A stretch of 64,000 nt of DNA, from the NCBI GenBank assembly GCA_020086605.1, contig JACBWW010000040.1:3955612-4019611 (forward strand). The letters are read 5' to 3'. Source of the DNA: Lanius collurio. Its lineage: Eukaryota; Chordata; Aves; Passeriformes; Laniidae. Shown here piece after piece: positions 1-15,100 of the stretch (position 1 is the first letter of the stretch; each line of letters begins with the position of its first letter). Under the pieces are notes generated by a model. That model was not told where the DNA came from, did not search any database, and saw only the letters and a program-made list of their open reading frames with translations. A program made the translations under genes and the position numbers.

Positions 1-120
1 TGCCTTTATTGTCTCTTGTATGTTGTGAAACTGAAGAATGTGAACCAACACTGAGTCTTGAATGTCTCCCTAACCATAAGCGTGGTTGAAGTAAACTGAT
101 CATTTTCTTTTGTATTTTAG

Positions 121-3100
121 GCATTTGACCTTGTCACAAAATGACATGGCAGCACTGACAGGAGGAAAGGTAATCAAGATAAAAATGACTGCTTTAGCCT
201 CCAAAACCCCTCTGTGTGTGTGTGGTTGTAGGCAGTGTACTGCATCTGCTTATTTGTTGCAGGGTTTCCCTTTTTTATTTCAACATATCCGTGATGGGAT
301 CAACATCAGGCAAACCTGCAACCTCATTTTCAGCTTGTGCCGGTACAACAATCGCCTTGCAGAGCACGTGAGTCTCAGGGACCTGGAGCTATTGATTGAG
401 ATCTTCTCTAATTACTGTCACAGGGTAATTGGTATTATTTTAACTGAATAAGCACAAGTCTAATGAGTTCTGTTTGTTTTCTTTTCAAGATTGTGTCCAT
501 GCTGTTCACATCTATAGCAAAGCTGACTCCTGAGGTATGTAAACACCCTCCCTGTCTAGTAAATAACCTGTAGTCATATTTTCCGGGTTTAAATCACAGA
601 AATAATCCTTTGCTCATCAAAAATCTTGCATGGAGGGTGATCCCATGGAAGTTTTTGTGCCATTAAATGAAGTCTAATTGCACTGTCTGTGAAGTTTTCT
701 AAAACACAAATTTGCTGTGCCACTTAGAATGAGTTTTATTCAAATCAAATAATAGTTCTAGATTTTCCACCAGTATGAATTTCTTTTGAAAAATTGGTAA
801 CATTAAAATATGCGTGCAAGAATAAGTGGAGATAAGTGGAGATCTGGCTGTTCAAGATGTGGGGCACTATTTTGCAGTTCTGTGCAGGCAAACAAATTTC
901 TCATTCAGACATTCCTGCACTTGTAACAACAGAAATACTGAGAGTTCCAAATGGATTCCAGATGCAAAATATATAATTATAGTTGTAAGCACTTTGTTGA
1001 AATGTTGTTAAAAGCTGGGTGAGTCTTGGCAGTGTAAAACCTCAAAATGAGATGCTTTTGGATAAGCTTTCCAGGATCCATAGTCCATGTTATGTAAATA
1101 CATGAAAATAATAACTTATCTGAGCTAGAGAAATGCTCTGTAAATACAGAGCAGGATAAATGGGGGAATGCTTCAACAGTGGACAGCTTGATTCCTTTCC
1201 CTTTTTCCAGAATAATATCTGACTTAAAATGTTACTGTTATTTCCTATATATTTCCTATAATATACATATTATAGAAGTATATAAAATATCTATATTTCC
1301 TATAACTTCTTCTGGACTGATCCTGTTGCTTTGCAGTAACTGTAACCAGTGGCTTAATTCTGATGTATCCATGTGTGGATATAGATATATATGGATTATG
1401 TACAGATTAAATAGTAAGGGATTAAAGTGTTATAAATAATCTTGTCTGAAGTTCGTAGAAATCTTACAGACATTGGGGTTTTTAAAAAATTACTCTTTAA
1501 AAATGTGAATTAAATTAAATATTGATCTATTTTCTCCCTTTTCTGCATTACAGGCAGCCAATCCTTTTTTCAAATTGCTCACCATGCTCATGGAATTTGC
1601 TGGTGGACCTCCAGGAATGCCACCCTTTGCTTCTTACATCCTGCAGAGGATATGGGAGGTACAATATGTAAAATAAAACAGAAGCTAAATTGTCTTTCTC
1701 TTGTTGCTTCTTTTATGTCTGTTTTGCATTTTGCTGTCATCCTTCCTGCATCAGTCCATGATTTTTTTATTACCATTCCCCTCCCGAATAAACAGCAACA
1801 GCCAATAGACATTAAAAAGTTCTATTGTTACTTTTAATGTATTTTAGCAGCATTTGGGTTAATGGCTCTTTCAGTTGAACTTCAAATTTTAGTTTAATGA
1901 GAAATTAATTGATTCATAATAAGGGCTAAGAATGCTTTTTCTAGACAAACTCCACATGGTTATCCTTGTGCAAGGACTGTAAAATGTTTCAAGACCTATC
2001 ATTTTTGTGGGTTTTTTTGGCCTTTATGTACAGATTCCTTGAATATTCGTATGACATATTTGGTTCTCTCTGTAAAATGTCCATTAACACTTTCAACCCT
2101 CAGCTGAACTGAGTCTGGTGGAAAATTGCTGTGTGCAGGACAAACCTTGCTTGTGTTTCCTAAGTGAGAAAGAGACTTCTTAACCAAGTTGGCACAGGGA
2201 TTAATTCCTTGATCTGAGCCATAGATGAGGAATTGAAGCTTTCTCTTCTCTTTACCTGCTCTCTGAGTTCCCAGTACAATTTCCTGTCTTTATTCCTGTC
2301 TGAGAACAGCATGTCCAACCTGGAGACTGCTGAGGACAAGCTCATCCCCTGTAATGCCCCTTAAAAAACAGGGCTGGAGTTTTGTAAAAGGTTTTTACTG
2401 TGCAGCATTGAGACCTCTGGTGAAACACAACCCTTCCTTACCCACTGGAGCACAGTGGGATTGGACATGGATTGCTGTTCAAAGGGTTTTGCTCCTGGTC
2501 AGGAGCAGCTGTAGGATCACAAGTGTTGCAGGTGATGTGATGGATGAGCTGTAGCTGCTGCACCTCAGGTAAAGGGAGTTCAAGCAGCACATCTCAAGGT
2601 CCACAGTGACACCCAGCTGGTGATGCAGGCCCAGGGATCTAAATGGTGCAGGCAGGGATGTGAGAGCCAGCAGTGAATGCCCAGATTTGGGGTGGAGAAC
2701 CTACTTTTACAGCCACTCGAGCTTCTAGAAGTCATTAAGAAGTGATTGAGCTCTGCAGACACTGAGCAATGATTGTCTCTTCCTTGGACATTCCCTCCAG
2801 TCATTACCCAGGAAACCTGACAGAGCCATTTGTCATTTCTAAATGAAGGGAGGAGAATGTTCTTTAGGTGTATATTTTTAAATTGAGATTAAAATTTTAT
2901 AAGCAAGAGTTTCGGTCATGTCAGCTGCTCGTATTCTTCAGGTGGAGTAGAGGAACTGGGAACAGCTTCAGCAACCCAGTTACTACCTCTGATTAATTAG
3001 ATAGAGTAGAATTTTTTCTTGGCTGGGCGCCTGTGCCTTGAGGTAAAAAGAAAGTAGTTTTTAAAAAACTAACAAAAGAATGAATTACATTTATTGGCCT

Positions 3101-6100
3101 CATGTCAACAGATTTCTAACTACACAGAGCACAGGAAGTTTTCTCCTTATTCTCTGAAGGTTTGCTGACTGCATAACAGCATTCATTGCCTTTGGAAAGT
3201 GCTGGGTGAATTTATTCCTTGAAATTGTATATTCAATAAAAAATGTAATAGTTACCCTCAGCATGAAGCTGTGTGAAAATCTTTGCATACCACTTCTGTT
3301 CTTTTGAAGTAACTTATAAAAATACTGATTCAGTGTTAAGGTTTTGTGTTAGATATTTTTAAAAGGTACTTGTTTATAAAGACAAGGATGTTCTATTGTA
3401 ATATTTCAACTCCTAAATATCTCATAACATGCAGAAAGAATAGTCAGAGTAATTGCCTGGGCTTGGACTGAACTTTCAAAACTGTGAACAAGGTTCAGAA
3501 GCACCAACCAGTGAAATTTAATAAGGGTTTTCTTTGTGTGCAGAGCAGCTCAGTCTTATAGGTGCTTCCATAGCCCTAAGTGATTTTAAAAAGAAATGCT
3601 GCAAGAGATTTTAGGGTTTTTTAATGCAATCAGTACATAGTAGGAAGATTAATGTATTCCTTTTGATTTTTCCCCTCTCCTTTAGGTCATTGAGTACAAC
3701 CCATCCCAGTGCCTGGATTGGCTGGCTGTGCAAACACCTCGGAACAAACTCGCTCACAGCTGGGTCCTGCAGAACATGGAAAACTGGGTTGAGCGTTTCC
3801 TCCTGGCACACAACTACCCTCGAGTGAGAACTTGTAAGTGAATTTTAATTGAAGGAAATTTGTCACCTGTTGCAGTGAGTTGCATGCTCCTGTGTTTGTC
3901 TTTTCCTCTTTTTCCAGTTGTTTTAGAATTGCTGGGTTTTAAAATCTTAGGAGAACTGAGGTGCCTCATCCAGAGGTGTTAGCAGTTTTGATGAACATTG
4001 TGGTTTCATTTGGTACCTTGAATGATACATTGGTAGGTTCTTTATCTTAAGCGATAAATCTGCAAGGTCCAGGAAAACCTCAAGAAGGAAAAGAGGTAAT
4101 TCCAGAGGTTTTCCATTGTACAGCATCACATGGCTCTACAATAGGTAGGAGTAGCAGTACATGTTCTTTCACAGTAATCTTCAGCTGAGTCCTTTGAACT
4201 TGTGGATCAAGGAGAAGCCACCTGTGCTTTCTCCCAGATTTCAGGGTATTGTGGCTCTCTGGTTTCTTCTGCAAGGATCACACTGTCACATTGCCAGAGA
4301 ATATTTCTGGCCTTCCCTGTGTCAATTTTTTTTACAAAGGAGATTCCACAGGTACAGGCCACTGACCTTTAACACATATTTGTGGCTGAGGGAGATGTGA
4401 AAGCTGGAGGTACAGCTTTGCAAAAGGCTCCAGTTGTAAACATCTCTGAGGAGGTAATGACCTCTTGATTGAGCAGTGGACAGTTCAGTCAGGGAAAACC
4501 TCTGGGATGCATTGTGTGGTGGGATCTGGGATCACATTCTGTGGTGGGGTGCATTGTGTTAGCACAGGGAGAACCAGGCAGCAGACAGGGATGTAGGTGA
4601 AGAGGCCTGAAAGTGGTCCCAGCACCACTTTAACAAGCTTTGTACTACTCTTACCCACTTGGATTTTTTTTCTAGTGTGAATATAGTAATACCAGGTTGT
4701 GTAAAATGCTTTGGAATCTGTAAATGGAACATGCAGTGCAATTTAATTGCTGTTTACATGGCTGTTAAGCAGGTATGTCACTGTCAAAGGTGTAACAAAT
4801 CTGTTTTTATTTGAAGCCGCAGCCTATCTCTTGGTGTCGCTTATTCCAAGCAATTCCTTCCGTCAGATGTTCCGATCGACCCGCTCTTTGCACATCCCCA
4901 CACGGGACCTGCCCCTCAGCCCAGACACCACAGTAGTTCTGCACCAGGTCTACAACGTGCTCCTTGGCCTGCTCTCACGAGCCAAGCTCTACGTTGACGC
5001 TGCTGTTCACGGCACCACCAAACTGGTGCCCTACTTCAGTTTCATGACGTACTGTTTGATCTCCAAAACCGAGAAGCTCATGTTCTCCACCTACTTCATG
5101 GACTTGTGGAACCTCTTCCAGCCGAAGCTCTCGGAGCCAGCCATCGCCACCAACCACAACAAGCAGGCCCTGCTGTCCTTCTGGTACAACGTGTGCGTGG
5201 ACTGTCCCGAGAACGTGCGCCTTATCGTGCAGAACCCCGTGGTGACCAAGAACATTGCCTTCAATTACATCCTCGCGGACCACGACGACCAGGATGTGGT
5301 GCTCTTCAACCGCGGGATGCTGCCCGCCTACTACGGCATCCTGCGCCTGTGCTGCGAGCAGTCCCCTGCCTTCACCAGGCAGCTGGCTTCTCACCAGAAC
5401 ATCCAGTGGGCCTTCAAGAACCTCACCCCTCACGCCAGTCAGTACCCAGGAGTAAGTGAGCGACACCAAAATGCACCAGTCCGTTGTTCCCCCTCACCGG
5501 GTGGCTCTTGTAGCTTAACATATCCAGTGACAAAAGTATTACATGTGGATTTCCTGGTGGAAGTAATTCATATCTTTAGATGCGTTTGCTGGACATTGTG
5601 GGAGAATGGTTTGGGTTTTGCTTGCTGTGGAGCATCTGGAGAGCAGTTCTTGTTTTCTGGGAGCAGACACTGGTGTTTTCTACTGTTCAGTATTCCAACC
5701 TAGTCATAAGAAACAAGGAATAACCTTTGATGGTGGTCTCTAGGAAGGGGGTTGCATTATAACATGCAAAGTTGAAGGAATTCCCCAGTTTCTTTTGGCT
5801 TTCAGTTCTGGAATAGGGTCAAGATTTAGCCTGCTGCATTCCAGTGGAGGACAGCCCAGTGTTCCCCTTGGGAACACCCACATACCTTTGGCAGAACTGG
5901 GAGTTGTGCTGTCACTATGACAGTGACACCTGCAGCAGACAGCGGGTGCTGGTTAAAGCAGGCCATGTGTGATGGTCAAACAACAGGCTTACAAAGGCTG
6001 GAAGAGACAAAGGGCTTGGGTTTGCATGGTCAAGCAGTGAATATTGCTTTGGGCTCTTTTAGGGGTGTGCAGGACAGAAAGAATACAAAGCTTCCCATCA

Positions 6101-9100
6101 CTGTGGAGAGGAGGATGTGTGGAGTCCTCCACGTTGAACTTCTCCTAGCTCAGCTCAAGGGAAATTTTACACTCTGACAGTCCTTTTGCTCTTGTTGGCA
6201 TCTCCCCTCAGAAGTCTCACTTTGTCTTGCAAGGGACCCGAGTTCCTCCACTGTGTTTAGTGTTTGCCAGGCATGGGACTGCAGCAGGTTTTGGCACAAA
6301 CAGCTTTTTGAATGTTTGATCCCAGGGATGGGGATTTCAGATTCCTCTGTACATTTATAGATGTACATATAAATGTGGCTGTGAGCTGTGCTCTTAGGAA
6401 GCATCAAAACATCTAATTTTATAACTTTAGAATAGAGTTTGAACCATACCATACTGTGAGAGCTGACTCTAACCAAGTATTTCTGTGTGTTTTAGGCAGT
6501 AGAAGAGCTGTTTAACCTCATGCAGCTGTTTGTAGCTCAGAGGCCAGACATGAGAGAGGAAGAGATAGAGGACATAAAGCAATTTAAGAAAACCACCATA
6601 AGCTGTTACCTGCGCTGCTTGGACGGACGGTCTTGTTGGACGACTCTCATAAGGTACAACCCTGTGCTCATCCAGCATCTCAGCTGGAATTCCATCCTCA
6701 GCCTCCCTCCATGAGCTGAGCTGTAGTTCCAGCTGCTCTTGCTGGCAGTTGTTACTTGGGAGCAGAAATGTGATGTAGAAATTGTGCCTGTGGGACAATT
6801 TATTGTATCGTGTCTTCAAAGAGTTTTTCATGTCTGGTCATAGGAAGTTCAGCTGAAAGTGCTGCTTGGGCATTCTAGCAGAGCTAAAAATTGCCTGTGC
6901 ATGTAGGTCAGCTCTGGGGTTTTAAATGGAACTGTTGGTGCACTGAAACCCTTGTGGAAAGGACAGACTGTGTTACCTGGAGGGGCTTACATGCACTCGC
7001 CTGTCACAGAGCAGAGCCACGTTGGCCCAAATAGTCTTTATGTTGGGAGAAAACATTCATTAGCGTAATCCTTTCTTTCTGTTCTGCTGTAAGCATAAAA
7101 TATGCTGCTTAAAATGTTTGCAGACATTTAAAATGCCAAACATACGCTTGACTGAATCTATTTAAATGTATCATTTAAGAAGCATAAACTTCTGTCCATG
7201 GAAGTACATTATTTTCCACGCTTTTGAAGGGGTTGCATAGGAAATATTTCTGTAAAGGTTATTTATAAATTACTTTCTGTAACATAAAGGAGGTCAACAG
7301 CAGAGGCATTTTTAAATTAAAAAGGGGGGGGGGAGGGTAATAATGAGAGGAATTGTGTTCTTTTGGGGCTTCTTTGTTCTTTTGTGATTATATTCCAAAA
7401 TAACAGCATGAGTGTAACAATTTTAAGCCTGGGATGCGACTTTTGTGTTCTCAATGTTTGGATTTTTTTCCTAGTGCCTTCAGAATATTATTAGAATCTG
7501 ATGAAGACAGACTTCTTGTTGTGTTCAATAGAGGATTGATTCTGATGACTGAGGTAATTACTTCTTTTTTTAATTATAGCAAACATCTCACCCTGGTACT
7601 TTCCCTGTCGCCTTTAATAAGATTTCTTTTTAGTACTAAAAAGATCCAGAAATTGTTTGTCTGCTTCTCAGGACAGAGGAAAAACCACCAACAGATTATG
7701 CTGAGAGGAATAAATTTAGGCTTTTTTGGTGTCATTCCCTTTATTACAGGAAATTGGGAATGAATGGCTGAGTGCAGTGACACAATTGTTATTAGTTAAA
7801 CAGTGTTGAGGCAACAGGTTAAAAACCAGAAATAACTTAAAGGGTGCTCAGCTGCAGTTGTGGTTAATATTTCTGACCCTCCTTTGAGGCCCTCCTGAGG
7901 CAGTTCTCCTTTTCTTTCCTCCCTGTTGTGCCTTTGTTTGGAAGGAGTGGTCTGAAAACACATAAACTCGATTTCTTTCTGATGGAACTACACCTGAAAT
8001 GCATTCCTGGAGCACATTTAATATATTCAAGTTGTAATTGGGGATTTGGTCCATGAGACTGGATCCAAATTAGTTCAAAATCGAAAAGAAAAAAAATTAA
8101 ATAATGCACCTCTGAAATGGATACAGCTGGAATGGCAAGCTCCTGCCCCCAGCAGTTTCACTCTACAGATCCACATGTCCTGATGAGTGGAATATCCTGG
8201 ATTCCATTCAGCATTTCCATTACTGAGATGATGGATGAGAACCTGTGTTCACTAAAAGCACTGGCAGTGATCCATGGGGAAGGATCCCTTTGAGAACAAG
8301 AATAAAAATCTAGATGTGCTGGAGAAAGCATAAAACCAAGATTCAGTTCATTCTTGGCACGTTTAGAATGATGTATTCAGGAGAGATGTTAAACTGGGAA
8401 AATCCATGGTGCAAGACAAGTGGCTCAGAGGTAATTGTGGCTGTGCAGAAAATGGGATTTTGGAATAGGTTCCTGCAGGAGGGGGCAGCCAGCACTACTG
8501 GAAGTCATCAGGAGGTTTTGGAGCAAGCATCTCTCAAGGGTATTCAGTCTGCCTTCAGGCACGTGGCTGGATTGGATGGATGATGCTTTGAGGTTGATTC
8601 CAAATTCTCTTAACTCTTTTTATGTCACTGGTTTGCATTTTCTGGGAAAAAGTGTGGTGGAAGGAGCTGGAATTACAGGAACAGCACAGTGCTCTTTGAA
8701 AATTGAATTTCACGAGCTTGTTATAAATATAAGTCTATAGATTAATTAATTGTAGTTAATTACTCCAGAATATCTGTTCCTTTTTTGTTATGAAAATGCC
8801 TCCATCCAATAAACTGGGTGTAAAAAGTCAGGAACTGGGCTATGAGGTTATCCATACATGAGATGCTGGTAGATTAATGTACATACATAGAGATATATAA
8901 AAAGAATTTGTTTAGCTTAGTTAGCCCTCATCCGTACTAGCAATGGATAATTAAGTTTATGAAGTGTGTAATCCAAAACGAATTCATCCTGTGTAAAACA
9001 TTGCTAGAAATTAGACTAAACTGGTGTTACTTTACAGCTTGAGGTTAGCTGGCCTTCCATTGTCACTTGTTGGCTGGGAGTGTTTTTGCCTGGTGACAAA

Positions 9101-12100
9101 AAACTGCATTAAGGAGTTGTCATATCCAGAAAAGTTTTGGTGGCCATGTGTCTTTTATCTTCACTGTAGTATAAAAAAGTGGCTGGCAAGGTTTTGCATT
9201 CTAGGGACTGAGGCTTTATCTTTCAAATTCCCCAGCAGATTAAATATCTTTTCTTACATCCTGTGCTAGAATTTTTGTAGTTCGGAAATGAGTTGCTTTT
9301 CCCTCCCAATATTTCTGTAAATCACAGATGCCCAGAAGGTATAAAAGGAGAAGTAATTCATCTGATGTACAACCATATGTCATTCAGCAGCATTTTGAAA
9401 AATGACTGGCATCTATCTTAATCCTACCTTTATTTCCCCAAAATCATACATCTTTGTCTGTCTTTGTGCACCTCTTATATGACTTTGTCTGCTGGCACAG
9501 AAAGTTTGAGATCACAGGGATATAAAAATACTGTGTCTCAAATGACACTTTGTTCATTGGGTTGTAGATAAAGGTGTGGAACTTGGTAATTGTTTCAAGC
9601 TGGTAACACAAAGCTTTTACCTTGAAAACAAATGAAGAACTTTGTGATTATATCCAACACCTCCTATTCTCTGAGCATAAAATACCTTGTTTGAGCATAA
9701 AATGAATGTAAATGTATCTGCAGGATAACAAGAGGAATACTAACAAGTACCTTAGTTTGGCAACATGAAGTTTAGGCATTTTTTTTTTCTTTTTCCCAGT
9801 CCTTTAACACGTTGCACATGATGTACCACGAGGCCACAGCTTGCCATGTGACTGGAGACCTGGTAGAGCTTCTGTCCATTTTCCTCTCGGTTCTTAAGTC
9901 CACACGTCCATACCTGCAAAGAAAAGGTTTGATTATAACTCTTAAAAGGTTTATTATGCCTCTTGTCTCTAAATTAATTTTCCTCACCCAAACCCTATTT
10001 TTTTTGTCTTGGTTAATGGCTGTGTTTAAAAACTTGCTGTACAGTAGGATAAGTGGCTGTTAATAGATGTTAAATTGTTAGTTATTAAATTACTTGTTTA
10101 CTTAATATGAAACTAGATTTCATAAATTTAATAGCAGTAGACCAGTGAGATTTAATAGATTCCTTAGATGGATTAAGATCACAGTAGAGGAAAAACAGAT
10201 TCCTCAGCAGTAAAATTCTGTGCTTGATTTAACGAGCTTTTGAGCCATGAGCTAAGCAGCCTCCTGGGATGTTTGCATTTGCAGATGTGAAGCAAGCTCT
10301 CATTCAGTGGCAGGAGCGGATTGAATTTGCCCATAAGCTCTTAACTCTGCTCAATTCCTACAGTCCTCCCGAGCTTAGAAACGCCTGCATTGGTAAGTCC
10401 TGGCCATGCAGGACCTGTCCTGCACAGGGACCTGCTGTGAGATGGAAATGCCACTTGTGCAAGTGCACGTGCTCTGCTAGGAACTCTGGAGGTCGGGCTT
10501 GGTTGTGTAATACTGTCAGTGCATCAGTACTGGTGTTCTTATTCCAAAGAGTTCTGGGTTTGGCAGGTTTCACTGAATATTCCTGTGCTCAGTAAAGGCT
10601 TGCAGACTTGGGGCAGAAAAATTCACCTGTCACTTTGTGAGATCAACTCACCACCTGATAAGGGGCATGACTGAGGAGTAGCTCCTCAGTTCAGAGTCAA
10701 ACCCCAAATCTGACATTAAAGTTCTAACATGAACTAAAGCTCCCCTCAGAAAGGAGCGTGCTGACCAGGTTGCTCTGAGAAACAGCTTTTCTTGTTCATT
10801 TTTATGATCCAGTACTCTGAAGTGTAATAGTGGCAGTAAAGCTTAAATAGCTTGTAGAAGGGAATGGATTTGCTTTTTAAAGTGTAGACACAGATGCTAT
10901 ATATACAAATGTCTCTCTTGCATTAGGGGAGCTATTTCAGGAAAGTCCAGGTTTTTTCTCGTTTAGGCTTTTTTAATATTATTTAGTGGATTGCTGATAA
11001 AGGCCTAACACTGTGTCCAAAGTACCTTTTTTTTGTGTGATTTGTATGTATTTCCCCCTATTTTGAGTATTTTCTCGTTGTCCTCCTGACTGCTGCTGGT
11101 TGCCATTTTCCAGGCGTCAGACCTGCTCTGTTAAAGAAGAAGCTAAGAGGGTAATTTCACTGAGGTTCTCATTCTGCAAGCTGGCCCCTCCCTGGTGGGT
11201 GCTGCACCACTGAGCAGGGTCTCTCCCAGTGGCAGAGGTGAAGGGAATCGGGATGGAGCCAGGGGTGTCACTCAGGTGTTGCTCACGGCGGAGCTGCAGC
11301 AAAAGGGATACGAGAGAGAGTTTGCAAATGCATGAGCCTTAAGTTGAACTGTTTGCTGTTAAGAAATAACAATTTGTAATAGCAAAAACAACTTTTTGTT
11401 TGTAGATGTCCTCAAGGAGCTTGTACTTTTAAGTCCTCATGATTTCCTACATACTCTGGTTCCATTTCTACAGCACAATCATTGTACATACCACCACAGT
11501 AATATCCCAAGTAGGTATTTCAGTGATTGTATTTGAAGTTCTCTTACACTGTTATTACTCTATCGTGTTCCTTGCTGATGTCAAATATTGACCTTTTTAA
11601 TATATCCCTATTTTATCTGAACTTACACTACAGTGTCTCTTGGACCTTATTTTCCATGTCGTGAAAATTTGAAATTAATAGGGGGGAAAAGCAATATTCG
11701 TCCTCCGCGTCCCGAACTCAACATGTGCCTCTTGCCCACCATGGTGGAAGCCAGCAAGGTATGTAAACAAGTGGTCCTGTAAAGAATTGTTTCTCTGTTG
11801 TTTTCCCATTTTTATAAAAGTATTTGAAGAATCCAGTAGCTCAATGCATTTACCTTTTCTTTGTAAGCAAAGCATAATTCTTCTTCAAGATGTGTTGTCC
11901 TCATATACTCCATTCTAGATGTGCACTCCAGAAGCACCATTTCCCTGCCCTTGGTGATACACAGCTTCATATTTCAGACACCATAAGGGTTTGGGCCCTG
12001 TGGTAGGAAAAAAAACCCCATAGCACACATTTTGGTAATTTCCCAGTCTGTCTGTGGCATTTATAAAGGAAATTGAGGCACCACCCAGGGACTGTCCAGA

Positions 12101-15100
12101 TGGGTTTCACACTATGTTAAGGTTTATTGCCAGACAGCCAAGTAGAGCCCGCAGGTTCCCTTAGAGTCCATTCAGCTGGGACTGAGGCGTAATCTCCTAT
12201 TTGTTTGGGTAAAATCCAGTGCCTGAAATGTCATATAGGGCTTTTTAAGTCTTTTCGCTTCCCATTTTCCCTTCTGTGGGCTTCCTGATGGGATGCCAGC
12301 TTTGGTGGGGCTACTCCGTAGTGACTTGCCACGTCCCGTTGTTACAGCTGCAGCAACGGTGGGATTCAGCTCACGTCACTTTGCCTATCTAAAAGGTCAG
12401 CATGCAGCTCTTCCTGGGGCTCATGGCCATAAATAGACACCCTGGGAAGGAGAGAAAGAGTTCCCCTCCTTCCTGTCCCAGGCACCTGAGTGTGGATGAG
12501 GCGACTCCCTCTCCACAGAGTGCAGGGAACACCAGTGACTAGATTTTAGATAGCTAAAGTCAGGTCAGGTGAATCCCACCCGAAAAGGAATATGTATGGA
12601 CAATCATTTGAAGCAGGAGAACTGGTTACTTGCTGTCCGGTAACTGTGGTTCTTCAAGATGCTTTGTCCACACAGATTCTGTGCTCCTCCTGCTGTGCTA
12701 ATTCCGAGTCCTGTCCTAGGGGATTCTTACGGGTGAAGGAATTGAGTGGTGGTTGAAGCCGCCATACCCCTTGTGCCCTCAGGTACAGTGGTCGCAAGGA
12801 CACACTGGGTGCAGGCACAGCCCCAGTGGACACAGCTATTCAGAAAGAATCCAATCTCCTGCACATGGGGCCTATGTGCACGTAGATGGGAATCTGTGTG
12901 GGCAACACATTTCGAAGAAGCACGGTTACTGTAGGGTAAGTAACCCTTCTTTTTTAAAGCTTTCAGAATGATGCTGTGTCTATTTGTGCACCATCAAATT
13001 GACTGTGTAATCCAAGTGTTTGAAAAGATGTTAAGAGAGCCAGAAACTGTCTCTAGTGGGTTTCCCCATCATGCGTCCACAAGGGACCCTACAGAATGTA
13101 AATATTTGGACTTAAAAAGTTGTCATATTACATGACACAGTATTTCACCCTTTATATCAAATTCCTGATACATTGGGAAGCAGAATATTTTTAAACCTCT
13201 AGAACCACATCCACGGTCACATTGCCCTGTGGTTTTGCATGCTTGTTTTTCATTCAGTTGCTTTGTATAAGGTTGCATTTGTTTGCTTGAGTTTTAGAGG
13301 TTTTCTCTTGGCTCTCTGATGCCATTTTAAGCTTATACATGTCCAAAATATTAAAATATTGATATATATGTATCATTGGGTTTGAGACATTCCTGAAAAT
13401 TCTGCTCTGATGCTCAGGCTCGAAAAAATTCCGATTATGATTATTAAATTATGATTTAAAAAGCAGTAGTGTGTATATATTTAGGTGTCTGTATGTGATA
13501 TAAAGTTACTACATTCTTTTTTCTGTCCTCTTCAAGCTATGGTATTTGCACAGCTTTGCACCTTCTCGGTGTTGGCTCAGAACTCTCCAGTAAAAGATTT
13601 TCCTGTCAGGGAATTGCATTTGCCATCTGTCCTCCTATCACACCCTGGTGCTTGCCAAGGGCTGGGTGAGGAGGCACCTGGAGATTCCCACTGTTTCCCT
13701 GTAGTCCAGGATGAAACATTGCAGGGCGAGGGACAGGAAGGGAGATGCTCAGGGAATCTGGAAGCTGTCCTGTGGCTTTGTAGGTTAAATGAGGCTCTCT
13801 TAAATCTTCAGGGCAAAGACGATGTTTACGACCGGATGCTGCTGGACTATTTCTTCTCCTACCACCAGTTCATCCACCTCCTGTGTCGAGTTGCAATCAA
13901 CTGTGAAAAGTTTACTGAAACTTTAGTTAAAATGAGTAAGTATCAAGGTGTAACAGCCAAAGGATGTTTTTTCTCTCATACCTTTGGGTACTTCTCCACT
14001 AAGTGTTATATTCAGAGTTTTTAAGAAAAAGCAGAGCTTGTGAAGCTTTTTGTGTTTGGATATTACTTTTATCCACAAAACTGTTATCTGTGTATAAGAT
14101 AGTGCAGCCTTGCCCACATGACTGGCACGTTTCGGGCCCATCCAGAACAGAGCTGAGGTAACCACCGAGAACTCAGTCTTACTGTACATTTAGAGTTCAA
14201 TAGAGGACTCCTTAAGGCTACTTTTTGGGTGGTTGGAAGTTTAAATGGCTTTGGATCAGATCCTGGATCCTCAGCATCTCAGCAATGGCAATTAATTGAC
14301 AATATTTACATTTTTGTGTTCCCACACAAACCCAAGGGTGAGTTCCTCAGTGTGACCAGACCTCAGTGTCACACCAGTAATCTTGTCCAAAGAGCAAGGA
14401 TAGAATGTCCTTTTATCCCTTAAATCACCCATCTGCTTGGTGTTTGTCACACTTTTCCAATGTATTTTTTAAATAGACTGTAAAAACCTGGCAGACACTA
14501 CAGCTCTCTGATCATGGAAAATGCTATAAAATGTACCTTTAGGCACTACTTTTCTGAGGAATTTCCCTGTCTCCCACAAAGTTCTCCCATGCTGACTCCT
14601 TCCCTCATACCTTTGCAGGTGTCCTGGTTGCTTATGAAGGTTTGCCACTTCACCTTGCGCTCTTCCCCAAACTCTGGACTGAGCTTTGCCAGACTCAGGT
14701 AAGAGTCAGCACCAACGGTATGTGAACACAGGCAAAACACAGAGAATGGGAAACAAAGATCCCACAGTTGTAACTGCTGGGTGCTGGTTAATAAAACACC
14801 TCTGGCCTGTGTTGCTGCTGTCTGAGAAAACCTTTTATATTTCAAGTACAAAAATCTGTACTTTTTATTTGCTCCCTGTACATCCTGCAAAAGCTGAACA
14901 CAGCAACTCCCCCCAGTAACACTGGTGAGATGGTGGGTGTGCAGAAAGCACCTCGTCCTGCCTCTGAAATTCCAGCTTTTTATGTAGCCCAAACACTGGG
15001 ATGATGAAGGAAAAATTAGATGTCAAAACCTGGCTGTCATTGCAGAGGGACCCTGTGGTTGGCTCACAGATCAGGAGGCTCTGTCCCTTCCCATACACAC

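Noticed and set aside
2190..2800. Possible old repeat in a USP34 intron
   Set aside because: Composition and phrases are suggestive of a degraded interspersed repeat, but I found no family landmark or terminal repeats.
4975..5469. 164-codon antisense open frame (minus)
   Set aside because: It is an exact shadow of the GC-rich USP34 exon 4817-5451, with low-complexity Val/Gly/Glu-rich translation and no splice partners.
13485..13811. Long open frame leading in frame into USP34 exon 13812-13935
   Set aside because: The family sequence starts at GKDDVYDRM directly after a good acceptor (AAATCTTCAG). The upstream residues have no resemblance to USP34, and the preceding exon ends at 11758 with a matching phase. 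It is intron.
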